Shown here: piece by piece, positions 45,358 through 60,237 of the stretch
Numbering within the stretch: position 1 is the stretch's first letter
Layout: the number at the start of each line of letters is the position of its first letter
Assembly (NCBI RefSeq): GCF_025965855.1
Contig: NZ_JAOPWB010000079.1
Location: 1-62,154 of the forward strand
Length of the DNA: 62,154 bases
Direction of reading: 5' to 3'
From: Mycobacterium sp.
GTDB taxonomy: Bacteria > Actinomycetota > Actinomycetes > Mycobacteriales > Mycobacteriaceae
Notes under the pieces: model-generated
What the model saw: only the letters and a program-made list of their open reading frames with translations
The model's database searches: none
Told to the model about the DNA's origin: nothing
Made by a program: the position numbers and the translations under genes

Positions 45358-45831
45358 TCAGCCGGTCACCAGGACGATGACGCCGGGCGGCTGGCCGCCC
45401 AGCGCCGGAATCCGCGGCTGGACGGGCGCTCCCAGCTTCTGGCCCACCGCGTCCGCGGTGGCGTGCTCCCCGTCGGCATCGGTGTAGTACACCGTCGTGG
45501 CCGTGATGTCGGACATCGACAGGTTCCCGACGTCGGTCACCTTGAAACCGGCGGTCGCCAGCTGATCCTTGGTGTGCGCGGCGACGCCCTCTTTGGACGA
45601 GATGTTGTAGATGCGCACCTCGGCCTGGTTCGCCGGGGCGCTGCTGGCGGCGGCCGCCGAGCTGGTGGAGTTGGTCACGCCGGATGCCGGCGACGCCGAC
45701 TCGTCATCGGACTTCCCGGAGGAACTCAGCGCCTGCCACCCGAGCAGCAGGAAGATGACGCCCAGGAACAACAGCACCATCACCATGGCCCGGAGGGGAA
45801 GACCCGTGGAGTCCGGAACGCGCTCTTTCAT
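45358..45831 (-). CDS. virR: VirR, LytR_C-domain envelope protein (Rv0431)
   Basis: 157 residues from ATG 45831 (MKERVPDSTGLPLRAM), matching the Rv0431 start; ATG 45840 would add three. One membrane helix (about 13-31, AMVMVLLFLGVIFLLLGWQAL), a Ser/Ala-rich linker and an extracytoplasmic LytR_C domain (VRIYNISSKEGVAAHTKDQLATAGFKV). In M. tuberculosis VirR controls extracellular vesicle release and envelope integrity. Located between sodC and Rv0430 as there. Confidence 0.9.
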   Translation of the reverse strand: MKERVPDSTGLPLRAMVMVLLFLGVIFLLLGWQALSSSGKSDDESASPASGVTNSTSSAAAASSAPANQAEVRIYNISSKEGVAAHTKDQLATAGFKVTDVGNLSMSDITATTVYYTDADGEHATADAVGQKLGAPVQPRIPALGGQPPGVIVLVTG

Positions 45832-45882
45832 CGAGCCCACTGTAGCCAGGAAAGCACCGGAGCCTGCAAAGCCACCGAGCTG

Positions 45883-46191
45883 TCAGGTCACTTCGAAGCC
45901 GAGGCGGCGCGCCGCCCGCGCCTTCTGCCGGCTGGCGCGCAGCCGTCGCAGCCGCTTCACGAGCATCGGGTCGGCGGCCAGCGCCTCGGGTCGATCGACC
46001 AGCGCGTTGAGCACCTGGTAGTAGCGCGTCGCCGACATCGAGAACAGCTCTTTGATGGCGTCTTCCTTGACCCCGGCGTACTTCCACCACTGGCGCTCGA
46101 ACGCCAGGATGTCGTGTTCACGGCGGGTCAGCCCATCGGCGATGTCAGCGTCGTCCCCCGATCGATTTGCCCGCGCCATGGCGCTGTCCAT
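45883..46191 (-). CDS. DUF3263 small DNA-binding-like protein (Rv0430)
   Basis: 102 residues from ATG 46191 (MDSAMARANRSGDD), exactly the Rv0430 length. DGLTRREHDILAFERQWWKYAGVKEDAIKELFSMSATRYYQVLNALVDRPEALAADPMLVKRL is DUF3263, which resembles a helix-turn-helix; the C-terminus is strongly basic (RLRRLRASRQKARAARRLG). Likely binds nucleic acid. Divergent from def across a 194-bp region. Confidence 0.88.
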   Translation of the reverse strand: MDSAMARANRSGDDADIADGLTRREHDILAFERQWWKYAGVKEDAIKELFSMSATRYYQVLNALVDRPEALAADPMLVKRLRRLRASRQKARAARRLGFEVT

Positions 46192-46385
46192 ATCGCTTCC
46201 CCTGGACCCTTTCGGCGATTCCCAACGTGCTCGAATGACTTGACTTACATCGGGGCATGTTTCGGCGAATATTGAACCACGCTTCGAACCCTCAAGCCGT
46301 AATCCAGACCCGCGAGTCGGCCGATTCGCTGCGATTGCCCCGGCTGCGCTCAACGCGGCCGCGACACGCTTTAAGCTAGCCGACC
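46192..46385. other. divergent promoter region Rv0430/def
   Basis: 194 bp between divergent genes. TTGACT (46240-46245) may be a -35 but no correctly spaced -10 is seen; CATGTTTCGGCGAATATTG is the only A/T-rich part. No gene. Confidence 0.3.
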
Positions 46386-46979
46386 ATGGCAGTGGTACCC
46401 ATTCGCATCGTGGGAGATCCGGTCCTGCACACCCCGACAACGCCGGTGGCCGTCGCCGCCGACGGTTCGTTGCCGGCCGACCTGCCCGCGCTGATCGCCA
46501 CGATGTACGACACCATGGACGCCGCGCACGGCGTCGGGCTCGCCGCCAACCAGATCGGGCACGGGCTGCGGCTCTTCGTCTACGACTGCGCCGAGGACCG
46601 CGGCCTGACCGACCGCCGCCGCGGCGTGGTCATCAATCCGGTGCTGGAGACTTCAGAAGTTCCCGAGACCATGCCCGACCCTGGTGACGACGACGAGGGG
46701 TGCCTGTCGGTCCCCGGCGAGTCGTTCCCGACCGGCCGGGCGAAGTGGGCGCGGGTAACCGGACTCGACGCCGACGGCAGTCAGATCACCATCGAGGGCA
46801 CCGGCCTGTTCGCGCGGATGCTGCAGCACGAAACCGGGCACCTGGACGGCTTCCTGTACCTGGACCGTCTCATCGGCCGGCACGCGCGCGCCGCCAAACG
46901 TGCCGTGAAGTCACAGGGTTGGGGCGTTCCGGGCCTGTCGTGGCTGCCGGGCGAGGGACCGGACCCGTTCGGCCACTGA
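46386..46979 (+). CDS. def: peptide deformylase
   Basis: 197 residues. The three metal-site motifs are present: [10 protein letters not shown] (about 48-57), [10 protein letters not shown] (Cys ligand, about 102-111) and QHETGHLDG (HExxH, about 141-149). Removes the formyl group from nascent proteins. TGATG overlap with the next gene. Confidence 0.96.
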   Translation: MAVVPIRIVGDPVLHTPTTPVAVAADGSLPADLPALIATMYDTMDAAHGVGLAANQIGHGLRLFVYDCAEDRGLTDRRRGVVINPVLETSEVPETMPDPGDDDEGCLSVPGESFPTGRAKWARVTGLDADGSQITIEGTGLFARMLQHETGHLDGFLYLDRLIGRHARAAKRAVKSQGWGVPGLSWLPGEGPDPFGH

Positions 46980-47866
46980 TGGTTTCGTGGCCGGACCTGG
47001 GAACGCGGGTGACGGTTCGCTACCGGCGCGCGAAAGGATCGGTCCCGCCGCTGACCGACGCGGTCGGACACCTGCTGGCGGTCGATCCGCTGGTACGGGT
47101 ACGGACGAAAACGGGCGCGGTGGTCGAGTTTGCGCCCGCCGACGTCGTCGCGCTGCGGGCACTGACCGACGCGCCGGTGCGCACCGCCCAGATCAGGGCG
47201 CTCGAGCAGGCCGCCGCGAAGGCCTGGCCCGGCGACGAACGGGCCTGGCTTGACGGCTGGCTGCTGCGGGCCGGGCAGGGGGCCGGTCTGACCGCCAATT
47301 CGGCTATGCCACTTGATATCTCGGCTCAACTGAGCGCGCTCCCCGCGATCGTCACCTGGTACGAACGTCGCGGCCTCACTCCGTGGCTGGCCGTCCCCGA
47401 GCGCTTGTTGGCGCTGCCGCGCGGGGTGACGGGCGACGAAGAACGAGTCCTGGTGCGCGACGTCCCCGACGCGCGTGAGCCCGACCCGTCCGTCACCCTG
47501 TCGGCCCGGCCCGACGACGCCTGGCTGCGCATCTACCGGGGCGCGGTCCCCCTCGACGCGCTCACCGGCGTCATCGACGGCGAGCTGGTGTTCGGCACCC
47601 ACCCGGGCGGGGCGGTCGCGCGCGCTGCGCTGACCAATGCACCGGACGGCACTGGCTGGTTGGGCCTGTCGTCGATCCGGGCCGCCGAGGAGCAGACCGC
47701 GGTGGCACTCTGCCGAGCGCTGCTGGCCTGGGGCGCGGATCGCGGCGCGTCCCACGCCTACCTGCGCGCCCGCGGCACCGGCGCGACCAACCTCGCCGAT
47801 TTGCTCGGCTTCCTGCCGCATCACCGGCGCCGCTACATCGCGGCCCGACGGATCGATACCGTCTAG
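46979..47866 (+). CDS. GNAT acetyltransferase with N-terminal SH3-like domain (Rv0428c)
   Basis: 295 residues from ATG 46979, sharing one base with the def stop. N-terminal region (GTRVTVRYRRAKGSVPPLTDAVGHLLAVDPLVRVRTKTG) is a small beta-barrel, followed by a double GNAT region with the acetyl-CoA segment LGLSSIRAAEEQTAVALCRALLAWGADRGASHAYLRARGTGATNLADLLGF. Rv0428c is reported as a GNAT enzyme; its physiological acceptor is unknown. Coupled to def, so a role near protein N-terminal processing is conceivable. Confidence 0.85.
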   Translation: MVSWPDLGTRVTVRYRRAKGSVPPLTDAVGHLLAVDPLVRVRTKTGAVVEFAPADVVALRALTDAPVRTAQIRALEQAAAKAWPGDERAWLDGWLLRAGQGAGLTANSAMPLDISAQLSALPAIVTWYERRGLTPWLAVPERLLALPRGVTGDEERVLVRDVPDAREPDPSVTLSARPDDAWLRIYRGAVPLDALTGVIDGELVFGTHPGGAVARAALTNAPDGTGWLGLSSIRAAEEQTAVALCRALLAWGADRGASHAYLRARGTGATNLADLLGFLPHHRRRYIAARRIDTV

Positions 47867-47868
47867 CC

Positions 47869-48690
47869 ATGCCCGACGGCACCTTGCGGCTGGCCACCTG
47901 GAACGTGAATTCGATTCGCACGCGCCTGGACCGCGTCCTGGACTGGCTGGCCCGCGCCGACGTCGACGTGCTGGCCATGCAGGAGACCAAGTGCGCCGAC
48001 GGCCAGTTCCCCGCCCTGCCGTTCTTCGAACTCGGCTACGAGGTCGCACACGTCGGCTTCAACCAGTGGAACGGCGTTGCCGTCGCGTCACGCGTGGGTC
48101 TCGAAGACGTCCAGATCGGGTTTGAGGGGCAGCCCACCTGGACGTCCAAGCCCGAGATCGCCGCCACGGCGGAAGCCCGCGCCCTGGGCGCCACCTGCGG
48201 CGGCGTGCGGGTGTGGAGCCTGTACGTGCCCAACGGCCGCGCCGTGGGCGATCCGCACTACACCTACAAGCTGAATTGGCTTGCTGCGCTGCGGGATTCG
48301 GCGGCCGGCTGGCTGCGCGACGACCCCGCGGCACCGATCGCGCTGGTGGGCGACTGGAACATCGCCCCGACGGACGACGACGTGTGGAGCACCGAATACT
48401 ACGCCGGCGCCACGCACGTCTCCGAGCCGGAGCGCCGCGCGTTCGATGCCATCGTCGACGCGCAATTCGCTGACGTGGTAAGGCATTTCGCCCCGGGCCC
48501 CGGCGTCTACACCTACTGGGACTACACCCAGCTGCGGTTCCCGAAGAGACAGGGCATGCGCATCGACTTCATCCTCGCCTCACCGGCTTTGGCCGGCCGC
48601 GTAACGGGCGCGCAGATCGTCCGCGACGAACGCAAGGGCAAGGCGCCGAGCGATCACGCGCCCGTGCTGGTCGATGTGAGCCAGGTTTAA
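47869..48690 (+). CDS. xthA: exodeoxyribonuclease III (AP endonuclease)
   Basis: 273 residues. Signature segments ATWNVNSIRTRLDRVLDWL, VLAMQETKCAD (catalytic Glu), GDWNIAPTDDD (Asn/Asp) and the C-terminal IDFILASPAL … KGKAPSDHAPV (catalytic His) are complete. Repairs abasic sites. A 22-bp tandem copy of its last codons follows the stop. Confidence 0.95.
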   Translation: MPDGTLRLATWNVNSIRTRLDRVLDWLARADVDVLAMQETKCADGQFPALPFFELGYEVAHVGFNQWNGVAVASRVGLEDVQIGFEGQPTWTSKPEIAATAEARALGATCGGVRVWSLYVPNGRAVGDPHYTYKLNWLAALRDSAAGWLRDDPAAPIALVGDWNIAPTDDDVWSTEYYAGATHVSEPERRAFDAIVDAQFADVVRHFAPGPGVYTYWDYTQLRFPKRQGMRIDFILASPALAGRVTGAQIVRDERKGKAPSDHAPVLVDVSQV

Positions 48691-48714
48691 ACTCGATGTG
48701 AGCCCGGTTTAAGA
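48671..48714. repeat. 22-bp tandem duplication over the xthA stop
   Basis: TCGATGTGAGCCaGGTTTAA (48671-48690) is repeated as TCGATGTGAGCCcGGTTTAA (48693-48712) with a 22-bp period; one mismatch in the shared 20 bp. The second copy lies in the 3' untranslated region. Confidence 0.9.
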
Positions 48715-48735
48715 AGTTGCTCGTTGTACGCGCGT

Positions 48736-48765
48736 TTGTAACGTGGCAGGCTTTCGCCTTATAGA
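48736..48765 (+). promoter_or_regulatory. possible promoter for the Rv0426c-ctpH unit
   Basis: TTGTAA (48736-48741), 17 bp, TTATAG (48759-48764). About 100 bp before the Rv0426c-like start in an otherwise gene-free 155 bp. Confidence 0.3.
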
Positions 48766-48867
48766 TGCAGAGAACAATTTCGTTGTTGCTGTTAACCTCG
48801 CGTTCAACGGGTATACGGGTTGCCACGCGGTTCTCCAGTGAGAGCGATGAGATACCAGGGAGTAATC

Positions 48868-49311
48868 ATGGGTGTCGTCGGTGGGGCAGTACGCAGCGTG
48901 GGCAAAACGGTGGGTCGTGCGGCGGACGCGAGCACGGCGGCCGCGGGCGCAGTGGGTGGCGCCGCGGTCAATGGAATCGTCGGCGGCGTCACGGGAGCCG
49001 CTGAGGGCATCAAGCGCGGAGTCAACAGCGGCAGTCACTCGACGCCGGCGGCCGCGTTGGCGTTGGGTGCGATTGGCGTCGCCGGACTGGTCGAGTGGCC
49101 GGTGCTGCTGGCCGTCGGCGGCGGAGCGCTGCTGCTGCACAGGATGAATCGCAAGCCGCAGAACGCCGCAGCGGCGAAGGCGAACCTCAAGCCGGTGCCT
49201 ACCGCGCCGCCGCCGAAGAAGGCGGTGCCGCAGAAGGCCGCCGGCAAGTCGGCGGCCAAGAAGGCGGCCGGGCGCCGCGCCGGCGCCGCCGAGTTGCGCA
49301 GCACCAATTAA
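48868..49311 (+). CDS. small Ala/Lys-rich membrane protein (Rv0426c-like)
   Basis: 147 residues from ATG 48868, with CAGGGAG 5-6 nt upstream. N-terminal glycine/alanine-rich amphipathic stretch (GGAVRSVGKTVGRAADASTAAAG), a membrane hairpin (about 68-92, ALALGAIGVAGLVEWPVLLAVGGGALLLHRM) and a Lys/Ala/Pro-rich tail (PPPKKAVPQKAAGKSAAKKAAGRRAG) like a histone or DNA-binding tail. Shares the WPV-LL hairpin with the Rv0424c-like protein on the other side of ctpH. Function unknown; probably with CtpH. Confidence 0.8.
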   Translation: MGVVGGAVRSVGKTVGRAADASTAAAGAVGGAAVNGIVGGVTGAAEGIKRGVNSGSHSTPAAALALGAIGVAGLVEWPVLLAVGGGALLLHRMNRKPQNAAAAKANLKPVPTAPPPKKAVPQKAAGKSAAKKAAGRRAGAAELRSTN

Positions 49312-49329
49312 GAGCCGTTCGAGCAGCCT

Positions 49330-53811
<4,482 letters not shown>

Positions 53812-53872
53812 GTCCGACGTTGACCTGACGACCCGGCCGGGCGGCAAACCCTTCGTTACTGAAAGGCAAATG

Positions 53873-54148
53873 ATGGCGGAAAAGAAGTCGCGCAGGGGCA
53901 CACCCCAGGGCGAAGCGGTGCAGAAGATCCGCGAGGGCGAAACCTTCGTGGTGAACGTGCCGGTGGTGGGGCAGGTGGAGATTCCGCGGCCGGAGCAACT
54001 GGCCTACTACGGCGGTCTGGCCGCCCTGGCGGCGTTCGAACTCATCGACTGGCCCGTCGCCCTGGTCATCGCCGCCGGACACGTGTTGGCGAGCAACCAC
54101 CACAACCGGCTCCTCGAGGAGCTCGGCGATGCGATGGAAGAGGTCTAG
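53873..54148 (+). CDS. small membrane protein (Rv0424c-like)
   Basis: 91 residues from ATG 53873, the length of Rv0424c, with GAAAGG 6 nt upstream (the preceding ATG at 53870 is only 3 nt away). A basic start (MAEKKSRRGTPQGEAVQK), then VNVPVVGQVEIPRPEQLAYYGGLAALAAFELIDWPVALVIAAGHVLASNHHN: two short helices with the WPV-L hairpin also found in the protein before ctpH. Ends acidic (LLEELGDAMEEV). Likely functions with CtpH. Confidence 0.82.
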   Translation: MAEKKSRRGTPQGEAVQKIREGETFVVNVPVVGQVEIPRPEQLAYYGGLAALAAFELIDWPVALVIAAGHVLASNHHNRLLEELGDAMEEV

Positions 54149-54186
54149 CCGCTCGCGGCGTGCTCGAACTGCGGCCGGCAGCGGGT

Positions 54187-54558
54187 TCATCGCCCCCGGT
54201 CGCGTTGCAGCGCATCGGAAAGCGTCGGGTAGACCTCGAGGATGCGATCCAGCTCGGTCACCTGGATCGGTCGGAGGACCAGGTCGTTGTCCGCCACCAG
54301 TCGCACCGATGTGCCGGCTTCTTTCCCTCCCTCGTGGCAATCGAGCACCGCGTTCAACGCCGCGCTTCCGAAGAAGGTCACCGGTTGCAGATCCACGATC
54401 ACCAGCCGGGCCGGGTGCTTCGCGGCCACCTGCAGCGCGGCGGCGAGGTGGGGGGTGAGCTGGCCGACGGTGCTCGAATCGACATCGCCTTTTACCCGAA
54501 CGAGGACAGCGTCCTCTCGTGCCTCATGGTCAACCGCCAACAATTCCATGCCTTTCAT
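54187..54558 (-). CDS. STAS-domain anti-anti-sigma-factor-like protein
   Basis: 123 residues from ATG 54558 (MKGMELLAVDHEARED); an upstream frame to 54618 has no RBS. AVLVRVKGDVDSSTVGQLTPHLAAAL and VIVDLQPVTFFGSAALNAVLD are the STAS fold, with Ser in the FGSAAL position that anti-sigma kinases phosphorylate. Binds and releases an anti-sigma factor. Directly downstream of the PAS-ANTAR gene on the same strand (91-bp gap), suggesting one signalling unit; no kinase gene is nearby. Confidence 0.85.
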   Translation of the reverse strand: MKGMELLAVDHEAREDAVLVRVKGDVDSSTVGQLTPHLAAALQVAAKHPARLVIVDLQPVTFFGSAALNAVLDCHEGGKEAGTSVRLVADNDLVLRPIQVTELDRILEVYPTLSDALQRDRGR

Positions 54559-54649
54559 CGCCTTGAACAAGCCGAATTCCTTCGCTAGACGAAGCTGCCG
54601 TGCCCGGATAGGCAGCATGCCCGGGAGAGAATGTTTCGAAGCCTAGCGA

Positions 54650-55330
54650 TTACGCGGAAGGCTCGGGAGGAATCCGTTCGTGCACCGTCAGCAACAAATG
54701 ATCGAACTGACTCTGGGCGGCGGCCGCCGGCGAGGGCAGGTTCATGACCTCGGCGAGCAATTGTTTCGCCAGCGCGCGCAGCTTCACGTTTGTCTCTTGG
54801 GAGCGCCATTGCAAGACGCGGAAGGCCTGCTCCGCGCTGACCCGATAGACGTACATCAGCACGCCCTTGGCCTGTTCGATGGCCGCGCGGTTCTCGAATA
54901 GGTCCGGCAGGGCTTCGTCGAGCACTTCCTGCCGGGTCTCGTCGAAGGTGTTTGTGAGGTCGATGTAGTAACCGGCGGTGCCCACCACCGTGCCGGAGTC
55001 GTCCAGCATGCGGTCGGCCACCACGATCGCGTCGTGCACGTTGCCGGCGGTGTCCAGAAACCGGTGACGACTCGAAAACGACTCCTCAGATTGCAGGGCG
55101 TAATCCAGCAGATCCTGGACGTGGGCGCGGTCGTCGGGATGCTTGTGCGACAGCAGCAGTTTCGTCGTCGGCACCACGGACCCCGGTTCGTAGCCGTGCA
55201 TCCTGGCCACCTCGTCGGACCATTCCCAGCGTTGACCGACAAACCAGAAGCGGAAGGTGCCGACGTTCAAGTACCTGGCTGCAGCCTCCGTCGCGCTGGT
55301 CGGCTGCGCTGGGCTCTCGGCGGGTTGCAC
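54650..55330 (-). CDS. PAS-ANTAR RNA-binding regulator
   Basis: 226 residues from GTG 55330, with GGGAGG 8 nt upstream. N-terminal PAS domain (GTFRFWFVGQRWEWSDEVARMHGYEPGSV … DAIVVADRMLDDSGTVVGTAGYYIDLT, about 24-130) senses a ligand or redox state; C-terminal ANTAR (RAAIEQAKGVLMYVYRVSAEQAFRVLQWRSQETNVKLRALAKQLL, about 150-195) binds paired RNA hairpins and prevents termination. Divergent from the thiC riboswitch with about 75 bp between. RNA targets unknown. Confidence 0.9.
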   Translation of the reverse strand: MQPAESPAQPTSATEAAARYLNVGTFRFWFVGQRWEWSDEVARMHGYEPGSVVPTTKLLLSHKHPDDRAHVQDLLDYALQSEESFSSRHRFLDTAGNVHDAIVVADRMLDDSGTVVGTAGYYIDLTNTFDETRQEVLDEALPDLFENRAAIEQAKGVLMYVYRVSAEQAFRVLQWRSQETNVKLRALAKQLLAEVMNLPSPAAAAQSQFDHLLLTVHERIPPEPSA

Positions 55331-55407
55331 GTTTGCATCCTCCCATCCGGGTGGTCTCCCCGGCTACCGTCGTTGGGGGTAACGTCGCGTGCGGACCCAT
55401 CCATAAG

Positions 55408-57955
<2,548 letters not shown>

Positions 57956-57959
<4 letters not shown>

Positions 57960-58594
57960 ACCTCGAGCAGATCGCGGGCGTCGCGCACCAACCGTCTGGC
58001 ACGGCGTCGGGCGTGGTGGTCCTCACCCACGGCGCCGGCGGCGACCGCGAATCGCTCCTGTTGCAACAGGTTTGCGACGAGTGGGCGCAGCGCGGCTGGC
58101 TCGCGGTGCGCTACAACCTGCCGTATCGCCGGCGCAGGCCGAAGGGCCCGCCGTCCGGCTCGGCGGCCGGCGACCGCGAGGGTATCGTCGAGGCAATCAC
58201 GTTGTGCCGCGGCCTTTCCGGCGGCCCGCTGATCGCCGGCGGTCATTCCTACGGCGGCCGGCAGACATCCATGGTCGTGGCCGCGGGCGGGGTTTCGGTG
58301 GACGTGCTGACGCTGTTCTCCTACCCGGTCCACCCCCCGGGCAAGCCGGAGCGCGCCCGCACCGAGCACCTTCCCGACATCCGGCTGCCCACCGTGTTCA
58401 CCCACGGAACGTCGGATCCGTTCGGGACGCCGGGCGAGTTGCGCGACGCCGCCGCGCTGATCGCCGCACCGACCGAGGTCGTCGAGATCACCGGCGCGCG
58501 CCACGACCTGCGCTCGAAGAGTCTCGACATGCCCGCGCTCGCGGTCGAGGCGGCGTTGCGGCTTGTTCGTCTCCAACGACCGCGAGCCACATAA
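57956..58594 (+). CDS. alpha/beta hydrolase, KANL3/Tex30-like (Rv0421c)
   Basis: 212 residues from GTG 57956 in a GTGA overlap with thiD. VVVLTHGAGGDRESLLLQQV (oxyanion HG), nucleophile GGHSYGGRQTSM (about residue 98), acid-His region VFTHGTSDPFGTPGEL … EITGARHDLRSK. Small cytosolic esterase/dienelactone-hydrolase fold. Substrate unknown; coupled to thiamine genes as in M. tuberculosis. Confidence 0.85.
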
Positions 58595-58610
58595 ACCCGA
58601 GGGACCGCAC

Positions 58611-58835
58611 ATGTGGGAAAAACTTCGCCGAGCGCTCGAATTCCGGCTCAGCGTCGCCCAGCTGATGGCCATCGGGCCAATCCTCGGCACCCCGTACCTA
58701 CTGGTGGGAACCGTCTGGTCGACGACCCACACCGAGCATCTGCATCAGATGCACGGGGTCGACCTGGCGGTGTCCTTCCTGGGCTCGATCGTGTCGTGGC
58801 CGGTCCTGCTTTTCGCCGACGTCTGCATGGCGTGA
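58611..58835 (+). CDS. small two-helix membrane protein (Rv0420c-like)
   Basis: 74 residues from ATG 58611, with GAGGGA 5 nt upstream. Helices at about 14-34 (LMAIGPILGTPYLLVGTVWST) and 52-73 (AVSFLGSIVSWPVLLFADVCM), with WPVLL in the second. Last gene of the thiC run (16 bp after the hydrolase). Function unknown. Confidence 0.78.
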   Translation: MWEKLRRALEFRLSVAQLMAIGPILGTPYLLVGTVWSTTHTEHLHQMHGVDLAVSFLGSIVSWPVLLFADVCMA

Positions 58836-58860
58836 GGATGGCCCGCTATTTACCCAGTTA

Positions 58861-58888
58861 AAACTGGACAGTTTTAGCTGTCTAGTTT
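58861..58888. promoter_or_regulatory. MarR operator, near-perfect inverted repeat
   Basis: AAACTGGACAG (58861-58871), 6-bp spacer, CTGTCTAGTTT (58878-58888): 10 of 11 arm bases pair. It ends 11 bp before the marR ATG, covering its promoter and start. Confidence 0.88.
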
Positions 58889-58899
58889 AGGGTGGGGTC

Positions 58900-59334
58900 A
58901 TGGACGGCATCGGTGGCTCCGCCGTGGCGGCCGCCCGCGACCTGCGGGTGCTGTTCAGCCGGCTGCGACGCCGGTTGAGGAGTCTCGGGGTCGACGACGA
59001 CCTGACGCCGTCCCAGACCGCGGTGCTCACCCGGCTCTGGAAAGAGGGAGCGTCGTCGGCCAGCGCGCTGGCCGGTGCCGAACGGGTGCGACCGCAGTCG
59101 ATGGCCACGATCGTGGCCGCGCTCGAACAACGCGGGCTCGTCGAACGCACTCCCGATCCCGAAGATGGTCGCCGCCAAGTGGTTTCGTTGACCATCGAAG
59201 GCCGACGGCGCGCCGAGAGCGATCGCCAGGTGCGGGAGGAGTGGCTGGCGCGCGCCATCCAGGAGCGGTATTCCGAACGGGAACGCCGCGTCATCCTCGA
59301 TGCGTTGTCGCTGCTCGAGCGTCTAACCGAATGA
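58900..59334 (+). CDS. MarR-family regulator
   Basis: 144 residues. Winged-helix core LTPSQTAVLTRLWKEGASSASALAGAERVRPQSMATIVAALEQRGLVERTPDPEDGRRQVVSLT (about 36-98), with DxRxx-type wing DPEDGRRQ. Preceded by its probable operator and followed 18 bp later by the LLM oxidoreductase, which it likely controls together with itself. Confidence 0.9.
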   Translation: MDGIGGSAVAAARDLRVLFSRLRRRLRSLGVDDDLTPSQTAVLTRLWKEGASSASALAGAERVRPQSMATIVAALEQRGLVERTPDPEDGRRQVVSLTIEGRRRAESDRQVREEWLARAIQERYSERERRVILDALSLLERLTE

Positions 59335-59352
59335 CGAAAGAGGGCTACTGCA

Positions 59353-60228
59353 ATGGAATTAGGCGTACATTTCATCGATTTTCTACCGGGGGATCCGGCG
59401 AGGCTGGGCCCGACGCTGGCCGACGCGGCCAAGGCCGCCGAGCACGCCGGCGCGACGATGTTCACCCTGGCCGACCATTTCTTCCAGATGGAAAACTTTG
59501 GGCGGGCTGAGGATCCGTTCCTCGAGGGCTACACGTCGTTGGGCTTCCTGGCGGCGCAGACTACCACGATCGACCTCACCTTACTGGTTACCGGCGTCAC
59601 CTACCGATATCCCGGCGTGCTGGCCAAGACGGTCACCACGCTGGACGTGCTGTCGCAGGGCCGGTCGATGCTGGGCCTCGGCGCCGCGTGGTACGAACGC
59701 GAACACGTCGCCCTAGGCGTTCCGTATCCGCCGCTGCGCGAGCGCTTCGAGATGCTCGAAGAGACGTTGCAGATCTGCCGGCAGATGTGGAGCGACGACG
59801 ACGGGCCCTACGACGGCAAGCACTACCGGCTGGCCGAGACAATCTGTGTGCCGCAACCGATCCGGCGTCCCCCAATCCTGATCGGCGGCGACGGCGAGAA
59901 GAAGACGCTGCGGCTGGTCGCGCAGTACGCCGATGTTTGGAACAGCACGACGAGCAATGCCGAGGACCTCAAGCACAAGATCGACGTGCTCAACCGACAC
60001 TGCGAGACCGTGGGCCGGGATCCCGGTGAGATCCGCAAGACTTTTGGCGGCCTTTTGGTGGTCGACCCGTTCGAGGACACCGACGAGTACCTGAAGACCG
60101 TGGAACGCTACGCCGAGCTGGGTGTTGAGATGATCAATGTCGGCCCGCTGCCCGGAAACCCCGATCCCGTCGGCTTCATCCGCCGGCTCGGAGATGAGGT
60201 GATTCCCAAGCTCGCCGAAATTGCCTGA
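59353..60228 (+). CDS. LLM-class F420-dependent oxidoreductase
   Basis: 291 residues. TIM-barrel luciferase-like: LADHFFQMENFGR, LTLLVTGVTYRYPGVLAKTVTTLDVLSQGRSMLGLGAAWYEREH (the conserved GR-x-LGxGxxW segment), RRPPILIGGDGEKKTLRLVAQYADVWN. In mycobacteria members use coenzyme F420. Likely an oxidoreductase for a small organic substrate, controlled by the upstream MarR. Confidence 0.88.
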   Translation: MELGVHFIDFLPGDPARLGPTLADAAKAAEHAGATMFTLADHFFQMENFGRAEDPFLEGYTSLGFLAAQTTTIDLTLLVTGVTYRYPGVLAKTVTTLDVLSQGRSMLGLGAAWYEREHVALGVPYPPLRERFEMLEETLQICRQMWSDDDGPYDGKHYRLAETICVPQPIRRPPILIGGDGEKKTLRLVAQYADVWNSTTSNAEDLKHKIDVLNRHCETVGRDPGEIRKTFGGLLVVDPFEDTDEYLKTVERYAELGVEMINVGPLPGNPDPVGFIRRLGDEVIPKLAEIA

Positions 60229-60237
60229 GAGTGAGCG

